Shown here: one piece after another, positions 8,236 through 15,710 of the stretch | Layout: each line of letters opens with the position of its first letter | Position numbering within the stretch: the first letter of the stretch is position 1 | DNA from: Parerythrobacter lutipelagi | GTDB lineage: Bacteria; Pseudomonadota; Alphaproteobacteria; Sphingomonadales; Sphingomonadaceae | Assembly: GCF_005434975.1 (NCBI RefSeq) | Contig: NZ_SKCJ01000001.1 | Location: 1-64,000, forward strand | Direction: 5' to 3' | DNA length: 64,000 nt | The notes under the pieces: generated by a model | What the model was told of the DNA's origin: nothing | Seen by the model: the letters and a program-made list of their open reading frames with translations, nothing else | Databases searched by the model: none | Position numbers and translations under genes: made by a program

Positions 8236-9625
8236 GGGCACCTTTTGCCCGGACGAGGTCTGCTGAGGCCTGCTGCTGTTCTCGCAGGGCCCGGTTGAGG
8301 TCAGCCTTCGAGATCGCTCCTGCGGCAAAACGTTGGCGGTTCAGGTCCGCCGCGCCGTCAGCCTGCTTCTTGATTTGCATACTGGCAGCGAGCGCCACAC
8401 GCTGCTGGCCGAAGCGAGCCAAGGCACGTTCGGCGTCTTGCAGTGCCAGAAGCACCGTCTGCTGGTAATTGGCGACTGCTTCGTTGCGCGCCGCCCCGGC
8501 TTGGTCGATCGCAGCGTCTACCCTGCCGAAATCCAGAAAATTCCACTGGAGGCGTGGGATCGCGAGTGCGGAGAAATCGCCGACATCGACAACGTCGTCC
8601 AACGAGGATCCGCCGAGGCCCAGGATCCCCGTGAAGGACAATTTCGGGAACCGCGCCGCCTCGGCCACCCCGATCCGCGCCGTCGACGCGGCAAGAGACC
8701 GTTCGGCCGCCCTTATGTCAGGCCGACGCGCCACCAGGCTTGCCGGATCGCCGATCGCGACCTGCTCTGGCGGCATGGGAATGGAATGCGCAGTCGTGAG
8801 CGCTGCATCAACTGATCCCGGCACCTGTCCGGTCAGTATAGCGAGTGCATCAGACAGGACTGCGATATCCGCTTCAGCTTCGGCAAGTTGTGACTTGAGC
8901 ATCTCCAGTTCGGCATTCGCGGTGCCTACCGGGAAAAGCGGCAATGCACCGTGCTGATAGCGTTGGTATGTCAGCGCCAGGATCTCTTCCTGCAACGAAA
9001 TCTGCGCCTCAAATTGCTCTGCGCGGAATTGGGCCTCCCGCAAATTGACGTAGGTGCTGGCCACTTGGGCAGTCAACTGGACCTTTGCGTCCTCTGCATT
9101 GGCCACGGTTGCAGCAGCTTGGGCATTGCTGGCTTCAATGCGCCTGCGCGAGCCACCGGCGAACTCCAGCTCCCAGTTGGCGTTAAGGCCCACATTGAAA
9201 AAGCTGAGCGAGTCATCGGTTTCTGCGTCGGAATTGGTTTGCTCTGACGGGGGGGGCGCCCCGCCTTGAATGTCGAGACCACGAAGCCGGCCCTGCACGG
9301 TGGTGGCCTGTGCCCCAAGCGATGGCATTCGACCCGCACGGTCTTGCCTGATGGATGCCCGTGCCTGGGCAATGCGCGCCTGCGCTGCGGCGAGCGAAGG
9401 GTTGCCGGACAGCGCAGCCTCCACCAGCCGCGTCAACTCGGGATCGCCGAGCAGCAGCCACCATTGAGCGACAACCGGATCAGATGCGCTCACATCACTG
9501 CCAGCGCGCACAAAGCGAGTGCCCGTGTCTGCTGACACAACTTCCGGGGGGCCTGCATAATCGGGCCCAGCCGTGCATCCAGCTAGCAAGGCGATAGTGA
9601 TAATCGGAGGTAGCAAGTGGCGCAT
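8165..9625 (-). CDS. TolC-like outer membrane efflux lipoprotein (NodT/OprM family)
   Basis: 486 residues from the ATG giving a lipoprotein signal (MRHLLPPIITIALLAGC, lipobox LAGC). Two repeated TolC-type domains are visible, with the helical AAQARIAQARASIRQDRAGRMP and TYVNLREAQFRAEQFEAQ in the first and RRPDIRAAERSLAASTARIGVAEAARFP in the second. The length and the RRPDI motif fit the NodT group. The protein forms the outer membrane channel for a tripartite pump and is encoded directly behind the MFS pump and membrane-fusion genes. Only 10 nt separate it from the EmrB gene. Its 3' end overlaps the thioesterase gene by 71 nt. Confidence 0.92.
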   Translation of the reverse strand: MRHLLPPIITIALLAGCTAGPDYAGPPEVVSADTGTRFVRAGSDVSASDPVVAQWWLLLGDPELTRLVEAALSGNPSLAAAQARIAQARASIRQDRAGRMPSLGAQATTVQGRLRGLDIQGGAPPPSEQTNSDAETDDSLSFFNVGLNANWELEFAGGSRRRIEASNAQAAATVANAEDAKVQLTAQVASTYVNLREAQFRAEQFEAQISLQEEILALTYQRYQHGALPLFPVGTANAELEMLKSQLAEAEADIAVLSDALAILTGQVPGSVDAALTTAHSIPMPPEQVAIGDPASLVARRPDIRAAERSLAASTARIGVAEAARFPKLSFTGILGLGGSSLDDVVDVGDFSALAIPRLQWNFLDFGRVDAAIDQAGAARNEAVANYQQTVLLALQDAERALARFGQQRVALAASMQIKKQADGAADLNRQRFAAGAISKADLNRALREQQQASADLVRAKGALTLAWIALQKSLGLGWQEPVRDQ

Positions 9626-9635
9626 AATCTCGGGC

Positions 9636-11207
9636 TCAGTGCATCGAAAGGGAGACATTTTCCGGAAGCGGCTTGAGGAACAGAACAAGCGGGACTGTCG
9701 CGAGTGTGAGAAGTCCCATCACCAGAAAGACATCATTGTAGGTCATGATGAACGCTTCGCGCTGGAGAGTGCCGCCGAGTGCCGCCATCGCTCGTTCCAT
9801 ATCGCCCAAGCTTCGCGCCAGTCCGTCGAGATAGGTCTGCAGCGAAACGCTGTTCGCATTCAGCGTTTCTTCCATGCGCCTCGTATGGTGCCAAATTCGC
9901 TGGTCCTGGAACGAAGCGAGGGCCGAGAGGGCGAATGATCCGCCAAGATTGCGGGCCGCGTTGAAAATGCCCGAGGCATCGCCCGCGTCTTCCTTGGCCA
10001 CCGACGCAACCGTTGCCTGATTCAGGAACATCATCGCAAGTATCATTCCGGCCCCGCGGATAAGCTGACTTTCAGTGAAGACAGCGCCGCCGGATTCGGC
10101 GGTCAGACTCGTGCTGACAAAGCAGCTGATCGCCATCAGCAGCATTCCGGTGCCGACGGCAATGCGGATGTCCACCTTGCGGATCATCAGGGGCAGAACC
10201 GGCATCAGGAGAAAGGCCGGGACACCCATCCAGAAGATGACCAGTCCCGTCTGAAAAGCATTATAGTCAGAGATGATCGCCAGAAACTGCGGAATGACAT
10301 AGGTCGAACCATACATCACCATGCCCAGGGCGAGCGCCATGATCGCGACGCTGGCGAACTGTCGATTGAACAGGAGCTGCAACTTCAAGACTGGCTTGCG
10401 TGCCTTCACCTGTCCGTAAATCAAACAGGCAAAGCCGATAATGGTCACCACCGTTAGCCAGCGAATGAGTGAGGACTCGAACCATTCCTCACGGTGCCCT
10501 TCCTCGAGTACAACAGTCAGACCGCCCAGTCCGAGGATCAGCCCGAGAATGCCAGCCCAATCGGCGTCCGTGAGATATTCCCACTTGGGCTTCTCGTGAG
10601 GCAGCCCGATAAACAGCAAGAGCAGCAGGATTGCGCAGACTGGCACATTGACGAAAAAGGCATAGTGCCAGCTCAGGTTCTCGGTCAGCCAGCCGCCGAT
10701 CAATGGCCCCATCACGGGGCCAAGAACCACAGTCATGCCGAACAGGGCCATTCCGATTGGCTGTTGGTGCGGCGGTAATCGTTTAGCCACAATAGTCATT
10801 GCGGTCGGAATGAGGACTCCGCCCGTGAATCCCTGACCCGTTCGGCCGATGATCATGGTCGTAAGGTCGGTTGCAATCCCGCATAGCACCGAAAATGCGG
10901 TGAACGCGCTAACCGCGATGATGAGGAGGGTTCGCAGACCGAACAGCCGTTCGAGCCAAGCGCTCAGCGGAATGACGACGATTTCAGCAACGAGAAATGA
11001 CGTAGCAATCCAGGTGCCTTCGGCGCCTGTGGCACCGATCTCGCCCTGAATGACGGGGAGTGCGGAATTGACGATTGATATGTCCAGCGTCGCGAGCATG
11101 GCGCCAAGCGCGCCCGCGGCCACAGCGACCCAGGCAGTCACGTCTGCGTTCTTTCGGCCCCCGGCCGGCCCGATCGAAGTGTCCTGCGCTGCCAGTATCT
11201 CGGTCAT
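9636..11207 (-). CDS. emrB: DHA2-family multidrug MFS transporter (EmrB-like)
   Basis: 523 residues with 14 predicted membrane segments, the DHA2 arrangement. Characteristic motifs are visible: LDISIVNSALPVIQGE in helix 1, GTWIATSFLVAEIVVIPLSAWL, and a motif C-like GPVMGPLIGGWLTENLSW. The family pumps hydrophobic drugs, fatty acids or phenolics using proton exchange. It is encoded between the membrane-fusion protein (start overlaps the emrA stop by 4 nt) and the outer membrane factor, so a complete EmrAB-TolC-type exporter is present. Expression is probably controlled by the divergent MarR through the site at 12396-12412. Confidence 0.92.
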   Translation of the reverse strand: MTEILAAQDTSIGPAGGRKNADVTAWVAVAAGALGAMLATLDISIVNSALPVIQGEIGATGAEGTWIATSFLVAEIVVIPLSAWLERLFGLRTLLIIAVSAFTAFSVLCGIATDLTTMIIGRTGQGFTGGVLIPTAMTIVAKRLPPHQQPIGMALFGMTVVLGPVMGPLIGGWLTENLSWHYAFFVNVPVCAILLLLLFIGLPHEKPKWEYLTDADWAGILGLILGLGGLTVVLEEGHREEWFESSLIRWLTVVTIIGFACLIYGQVKARKPVLKLQLLFNRQFASVAIMALALGMVMYGSTYVIPQFLAIISDYNAFQTGLVIFWMGVPAFLLMPVLPLMIRKVDIRIAVGTGMLLMAISCFVSTSLTAESGGAVFTESQLIRGAGMILAMMFLNQATVASVAKEDAGDASGIFNAARNLGGSFALSALASFQDQRIWHHTRRMEETLNANSVSLQTYLDGLARSLGDMERAMAALGGTLQREAFIMTYNDVFLVMGLLTLATVPLVLFLKPLPENVSLSMH

Positions 11208-12331
11208 TGAGTCCGACTCGAGATCTCTTCCAATTCGCCGGCAGCATTCCGGGTGTCGACCGTAGCCACTACCGACATGCCGGGAACGAGCAGACGCCGC
11301 ACTTCAGGGGGAGCATCGATACCGATGCGGACGGGTATCCGTTGAACGATCTTGGTAAAGTTGCCGGTGGCATTTTCGGGGGGGAGGATGGAAAATTCCG
11401 CGCCCGTTCCCGGCGATATGCTGACCACTCGCCCCGCGATCTCAAGGTCGGGTAGGGCGTCAACTTCGAGCCTGACGCTTTGGCCGGCCCGGATCAGGCC
11501 GACCTGCGTTTCCTTGAAGTTTGCCGTCACGTAGATCGCCCTCACCGGAACCACCGTCATCAAACGTTGACCCGGTTGCACGAACTGGCCCACCCTCACC
11601 GAGAGATCGCCGACGCGGCCGGCCTTGCTGGCGCGCAGCAAGGTCGATTCAACCGTAAGGTCGGCTGTTTCCAGCTGAGCGCGAGCAGCGTCCGCCTGCG
11701 CCTGGGTCTGGTTGATCTGCTCGAACAGGGTCCCTCGGCGCGCGGTCGCGGCAGCCACCGCTGCCTGCGCGGCGACGAGTTCGGCCCGCGCTTGCCGCGC
11801 CTGCGCCTCATACTGGTCTAGCTTTTCCCGCGGTTCGGCTCCTGTCGCGGCAAGGGGCCGATATCGCGCCACCTGGTCGTTCGCGAGGTCCAGTGCTGCG
11901 CGCGCGGCGGCGAGTTGGCCCCGCGCCTGGCGAATGGCTGCATCCTGTTCGGCTACCTGAGAACGGATTGTGTCGGCACCGGCCAGGGTCGCAGCGATCT
12001 GTGCGCGCGCCTGTTGCGCTTGCGCCTGATAATCCCGCAGATCCAGTTGTACGAGGGCTCCGCCGCGAGCAACCTGCTCGTTCTCCCCCACGAAGACCTC
12101 TTCGACGTATCCCGCTACCTTGGAAGAGATAACGACGCTGTCGGCAGCGACATAGGCGTTATCGGTCGTCTGCATGTACTGTCCGTAGGTTACGTGCCGG
12201 TAGTACCACCAGATCCCGCCAAGCAGCACGGCAAGACCAACGATGATTAGCACGATGCGCAAGCCACGCCGCGATTGCGGTTTCGTTGGGGTTGTGCCCT
12301 CCTGCTCCGGTTGGTTGGAGTTATCGGTCAT
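11204..12331 (-). CDS. emrA: HlyD/EmrA-family membrane fusion protein
   Basis: 375 residues: a short cytoplasmic N-terminus, one membrane anchor (LRIVLIIVGLAVLLGGIWWYYRH), a barrel-sandwich hybrid (YVEEVFVGENEQVARGGALVQLD), a long alpha-helical hairpin with QAQQARAQIAATLAG and ARQARAELVAAQAAV coiled-coil repeats, and a beta-barrel region (FKETQVGLIRAGQSVRLEVD). This is the periplasmic adaptor linking EmrB to the outer membrane factor. First gene of the three-gene efflux operon. Its control region, shared with divergent marR, holds the CTAAAT-N3-TTTACTAT element. Confidence 0.93.
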   Translation of the reverse strand: MTDNSNQPEQEGTTPTKPQSRRGLRIVLIIVGLAVLLGGIWWYYRHVTYGQYMQTTDNAYVAADSVVISSKVAGYVEEVFVGENEQVARGGALVQLDLRDYQAQAQQARAQIAATLAGADTIRSQVAEQDAAIRQARGQLAAARAALDLANDQVARYRPLAATGAEPREKLDQYEAQARQARAELVAAQAAVAAATARRGTLFEQINQTQAQADAARAQLETADLTVESTLLRASKAGRVGDLSVRVGQFVQPGQRLMTVVPVRAIYVTANFKETQVGLIRAGQSVRLEVDALPDLEIAGRVVSISPGTGAEFSILPPENATGNFTKIVQRIPVRIGIDAPPEVRRLLVPGMSVVATVDTRNAAGELEEISSRTQ

Positions 12332-12395
12332 CTGACTCTTTCGGCAGCCTCAGTAAAAGGTGAACGCGTCTCGCGCCCTATGAGCCGTGAGTCAG

Positions 12396-12412
12396 ATAGT
12401 AAAGGCATTTAG
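12396..12412 (-). promoter_or_regulatory. emrA promoter/operator, second copy of the MarR-type site
   Basis: Read on the minus strand this is CTAAATGCCTTTACTAT, matching 6795-6811 at 14 of 17 bases with all mismatches in the centre. It contains TAAA-N4-TTTA and a candidate -10 TACTAT, with the emrA ATG about 65 nt downstream. It lies between the divergent emrA and marR genes, the usual place for a MarR operator. Confidence 0.6.
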
Positions 12413-12456
12413 CAGTTTGCATTTGGGCATCCGAGGCTATCCGACTACACAGCGCT

Positions 12457-12948
12457 ATGGATGAAAAACCAGATACCATGTCACGGTCTCAGCGTCGGCA
12501 GAAGTTCATCACCGATGATGACCGCATTCTCTATCTTATGGACGAGATCAGTCGCGGCGCGCGCAGAGTGTACGATGCGAGGGTCGCCAGGATCGGTCTC
12601 AATCAGACACAGTGGAGGATCATCGGACAACTTCTTCGCGATCCTGCCCTTACGCAGGCTGAAATCGCCAAGAAACTGGAACTGGAATCGGCGACCATCG
12701 GCCAGGCGGTTGCAGGTCTTTGCGCACGCGGGCTGATGAAAAGGCTTCGAGCTGAGACGGATCGGCGAGCGTGGCAGCTCATCCTCACGGAGCAGCTTGA
12801 CGATCTGCTGCCCGAACTGAGAGGCTCCGCGGATAGGCTTCATGGTCTGCTTTGGCGCGACATTGCCGCCGACGAGAAGCAAACGTTGCAGCAGACTCTT
12901 GAAAGGGTATCGGAAAATCTGGACCAACTCCGGGCCGAGGCTGAGTAA
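12457..12948 (+). CDS. MarR-family transcriptional regulator
   Basis: 163 residues with the winged helix-turn-helix of the MarR family: GLNQTQWRIIGQLLRDPALTQ, the recognition region LTQAEIAKKLELESATIGQAV, and a wing containing KRLRAETDRRAWQLILTE. MarR proteins repress efflux genes and release DNA on binding phenolic or hydrophobic ligands. It is divergent from the emrA-emrB-outer-membrane-factor operon and only 4 nt ahead of the UbiB-like gene. Its likely targets are the two nearly identical elements at 12396-12412 and 6795-6811. Confidence 0.9.
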   Translation: MDEKPDTMSRSQRRQKFITDDDRILYLMDEISRGARRVYDARVARIGLNQTQWRIIGQLLRDPALTQAEIAKKLELESATIGQAVAGLCARGLMKRLRAETDRRAWQLILTEQLDDLLPELRGSADRLHGLLWRDIAADEKQTLQQTLERVSENLDQLRAEAE

Positions 12949-12952
12949 AATC

Positions 12953-14539
12953 ATGGCATCGCCCCCGGAAAAGCCTATCAGCAGCATCGCTCGCGCCGCG
13001 GAGATCGGCCAAATCCTAATGAGGCACGGCGCGAAGAATCTCGCCGGAGCCCTCGGATTTATTCCCTCTTCGAGCAATGTCATCGATCCTCGCGAATTTC
13101 ATCCGGCTGCAGTTGTGGCGTTCCTCCGTGACATCGGGCCAGTCGGCATAAAGCTGGGGCAACTCCTCGCCACCCGAAGCGATCTGTTTACCGAACACTG
13201 GATCACGGCATTCTCAACCCTGCACGATCAGGTGTCGTCAGTGCCCTTCGCAGATATCGAGCCCGTACTTGCTTCAAGCTGGGGTGAGGACTGGCGGAGC
13301 GACTTTGCGCAGTTCGACGAAAAGCCTTTGGCCTCTGCCTCCATAGCGCAAACCTATTCCGCCAGACTGCGGGACGGAAGCGAGGTCATCGTGAAGGTTC
13401 GGCGGCCAGGCACTGCCGCTCGGATGGAGGCTGATGTGCGCCTCCTTATACGCCTTGCCGGGATCGTGGAAGCACGGTCGCCGGACATCGCGCGTTACCG
13501 GCCAGTCGAGTTTCTGCGGACCTTCGGCCGCAATCTTGCCTGGGAGATGGACCTCGCTGCGGAATCCCGAGCCTGCGAGCGGATCGGCGCATATCTCGAT
13601 ACCATCGGCGTCAGGTCCCCGGCCATCCATTGGGAACTGACCGGGCTGCGGGTGAACGTTCAGGAACGCCTGTACGGCAGGCCCGCGTCTTCGCTGGGCA
13701 GCCCATCGGGCGACCCGCGGGTGGCGGCTTTCGCTAAAAGCTATGCCAACGCTGTCCTGCGGATGATCATCCTGAACGGCGAATTTCACGGCGACCCCCA
13801 TCCCGGTAACGTCTTCATGATCGGCGAGCAGGATGTCGGCTTCATCGACTTTGGATCGGTCGGGACGCTCACCAAGGCCAGGCGCGACGAGATCGTCCGC
13901 CTCGTCCTTGCGATCGCTGGTGAGGAAACCAGCGATGTCGCGAATGTCCTGCTCGCATGGGCGGGGGAGCCGAAGGTGGATCGCGATGCGCTCGCGGTGG
14001 ATCTGGATCAGTTGATCGGAGAGTTCAGGGGGACCGTGCTATCTGGCATCGAGTTCTCGCAGATTTTTTCCCGCGCTTTCGACCTGTTGCGGGATTATCG
14101 ACTGGTTCTGCCACCTGATCTGGCCATTCTTCTGCGTACCTTGTTGACTGCAGAGGGCTTCGTCCGATCGCTGGCACCGGACTACAACATCGCCGAAGAG
14201 ACCCGGCCGATCATCACGGAGCTTCTCGCCGAGCGGTTCTCGCTCGGCAGCGCTCGGTCGGGTTTGAAGAGACTTCGCGGTCAGCTGCTGGGTTTGTCGG
14301 CGTCCTTGCCCGACATACTTGCCACTGCGAACTCGATCGCAAAGTCAGGATATGTGCCGGTTCAGCTCGATCCGCTCAGTATCGAGCAGCTCGCTGGACT
14401 TCGCAATGAGCGTCAGTCCTTGAAAGGCCCTCTAGCTGCCGCATTGATCATAGCTAGCGCGTTGCTTGTCGATCAATCCTGGCTTCTGGCTGGCGGCGCG
14501 CTTGTGATTGCTGGGGTGGTGCTCATCCGAAAGTCATAA
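12953..14539 (+). CDS. ABC1/UbiB-family atypical kinase
   Basis: 528 residues from ATG 12953; the upstream frame overlaps marR and is rejected. It has the UbiB features: a KxGQ motif (VGIKLGQLLATRSDL), an Ala-rich nucleotide loop (ASASIAQTYSARL), VIVKVRRPG with the kinase lysine, the catalytic HGDPHPGNVF and the metal-binding FIDFGSVG. Two hydrophobic segments close the C-terminus (AAALIIASALLVDQSWLLAGGALVIAGVVLI). UbiB supports ubiquinone synthesis and lipid handling. Its place behind marR suggests a lipid- or quinone-related accessory role in the tolerance cassette, not the housekeeping copy (inference). Confidence 0.88.
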   Translation: MASPPEKPISSIARAAEIGQILMRHGAKNLAGALGFIPSSSNVIDPREFHPAAVVAFLRDIGPVGIKLGQLLATRSDLFTEHWITAFSTLHDQVSSVPFADIEPVLASSWGEDWRSDFAQFDEKPLASASIAQTYSARLRDGSEVIVKVRRPGTAARMEADVRLLIRLAGIVEARSPDIARYRPVEFLRTFGRNLAWEMDLAAESRACERIGAYLDTIGVRSPAIHWELTGLRVNVQERLYGRPASSLGSPSGDPRVAAFAKSYANAVLRMIILNGEFHGDPHPGNVFMIGEQDVGFIDFGSVGTLTKARRDEIVRLVLAIAGEETSDVANVLLAWAGEPKVDRDALAVDLDQLIGEFRGTVLSGIEFSQIFSRAFDLLRDYRLVLPPDLAILLRTLLTAEGFVRSLAPDYNIAEETRPIITELLAERFSLGSARSGLKRLRGQLLGLSASLPDILATANSIAKSGYVPVQLDPLSIEQLAGLRNERQSLKGPLAAALIIASALLVDQSWLLAGGALVIAGVVLIRKS

Positions 14540-15037
14540 TGAAGGAGCAACTTAATTCGTGCACGGTCACGATACGGCAAAGCCGAACTTAACGAGGATT
14601 TCATGCGCCTCACTTCAGCGACCAAGACGCATCGCGAAGAAAATTTTTCGACCTATTGCGATTGAAGGCTTATTTTCCCTCAATCAGACGAAACTTTGGA
14701 ACGGCAGCTTTCAAGCGTGTCCTGGCCTGACTTTATGGCCGCTATTGGGGCGCATAGCTGCCATCGACGCTAGTCTGAACCAACGGCAGCTTTTGGGCGA
14801 AAATCGTGACTACTCGAATGACCGGGATTAGGGCGCATTGCCGCCGTTGGCCTTCCTGACTGAATGGCAGATCTCTGGGCGAAAGCTCTGTCATCGAAAG
14901 AGCGGGAAAAGGCTCTTTGAAGTGACGACGGCTCACGCTTTATGCGCGGCAAACACTACCCATGATATGCAATGGCCTATCATGGGTAGTGTATATATGC
15001 CATTGCATATCTCTATTGCCTTTCTCAACGATCATGG
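14540..15037. repeat. Gene-free region with diverged tandem repeats and overlapping inverted repeats
   Basis: No convincing gene. About 80-85 bp units recur imperfectly: GGCAGCTTT at 14703-14711 and 14782-14790, a related GGCAGATCT near 14865, GGGGCGCATAGCTGCC near 14747 against AGGGCGCATTGCCGCC near 14830, and TGGGCGAAA twice. Further right a 15-bp inverted repeat (ACACTACCCATGATA 14953-14967, loop 10, complement 14978-14992) is interleaved with a second one (ATATGCAATGGC 14965-14976, complement 14999-15010). The two pairs cannot form at the same time. The region marks the junction between the efflux cassette and hipBA. Confidence 0.55.
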
Positions 15038-15084
15038 TATATGCTAAAACATATAGACGTAGGCCAGCATATGTAGAAACATAT
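15038..15084 (+). promoter_or_regulatory. Twin operators ATATG-N6-CATAT ahead of hipB
   Basis: ATATG-N6-CATAT occurs at 15039-15054 and 15069-15084, 30 bp apart centre to centre, with A-rich spacers (CTAAAA, TAGAAA). The second ends 2 bp before the hipB ATG. A related ATATGC-N4-GCATAT lies at 14995-15010. Spacing of about three helical turns suits two HipB dimers on one face of the DNA and autorepression of hipBA. Confidence 0.6.
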
Positions 15085-15086
15085 TT

Positions 15087-15710
15087 ATGAGCACGACAAT
15101 CGAGGACATCGCCGCAAGCATCAAAGCGGCACGGATAGCAAAAGGCTTTACCCAGAAACAGCTGGGTGAACGGGTAGGCTTGCCTCAAAGCCATATCTCC
15201 AAAATCGAAGGCGGGAGTGTAGACCTACAGATTTCCAGCCTCGTCGAAATAGCGCGCGCGCTCGACCTCGAACTGAAGCTAGTGCCTCGAAGGACCGTAC
15301 CGGCGATCGAAGGCGTAGTTCGCTCACAGCGCGAAAGAAGCGAGGCAAGTCGAGTGCTCGCAACGATTGCCGAAACCAACCGGTTCGCCGAGCGAGTACG
15401 GGAGAGCTATCCGAGCGTCACCGAAGTGACCGAGCTTCAAAGCGCACTTAAGGATATCCAGGCCGTTAATTTCACTCCCGAAACGCTCAAAGCCATCGAG
15501 CAGGCCTTGCAGCCCGTCGCTCATCTGAAAAAGCATCTCCAGGATCTCGGCTGGGCGCTTGAGCAGCAAGAGGGAAGGAAGAAACTCACCCAACAGATCG
15601 CAGCATCCACGCGTGCCCTCCAACACGTCAGAAACTCGCAGGTTCAAGCAATCGGTCAAGACAGTGCCTCAAGACGGCCTGCTTACCGCCTTGGGGACGA
15701 CGCCACATGA
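15087..15710 (+). CDS. hipB: HipB-like antitoxin/XRE regulator, unusually long
   Basis: 207 residues. The N-terminal 70 residues are a standard XRE/HipB helix-turn-helix (FTQKQLGERVGLPQSHISKIEGG) followed by SSLVEIARALDLELKLVP, as in HipB. Ordinary HipB is about 90 residues; here another 130 residues follow, mostly helical (VTELQSALKDIQAVNFTPETLKAIEQAL and HLKKHLQDLGWALEQQEG), of no recognised family. The extension may add dimerisation or another ligand-binding role. Its stop overlaps the hipA start by 4 nt. Two palindromes directly upstream are likely its own operators. Confidence 0.85.
   Translation: MSTTIEDIAASIKAARIAKGFTQKQLGERVGLPQSHISKIEGGSVDLQISSLVEIARALDLELKLVPRRTVPAIEGVVRSQRERSEASRVLATIAETNRFAERVRESYPSVTEVTELQSALKDIQAVNFTPETLKAIEQALQPVAHLKKHLQDLGWALEQQEGRKKLTQQIAASTRALQHVRNSQVQAIGQDSASRRPAYRLGDDAT

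Noticed and set aside
14559-14831. 90-codon open frame after the UbiB-like gene
   Set aside because: It runs through diverged non-coding tandem repeats and has no ribosome-binding site or protein-like composition.
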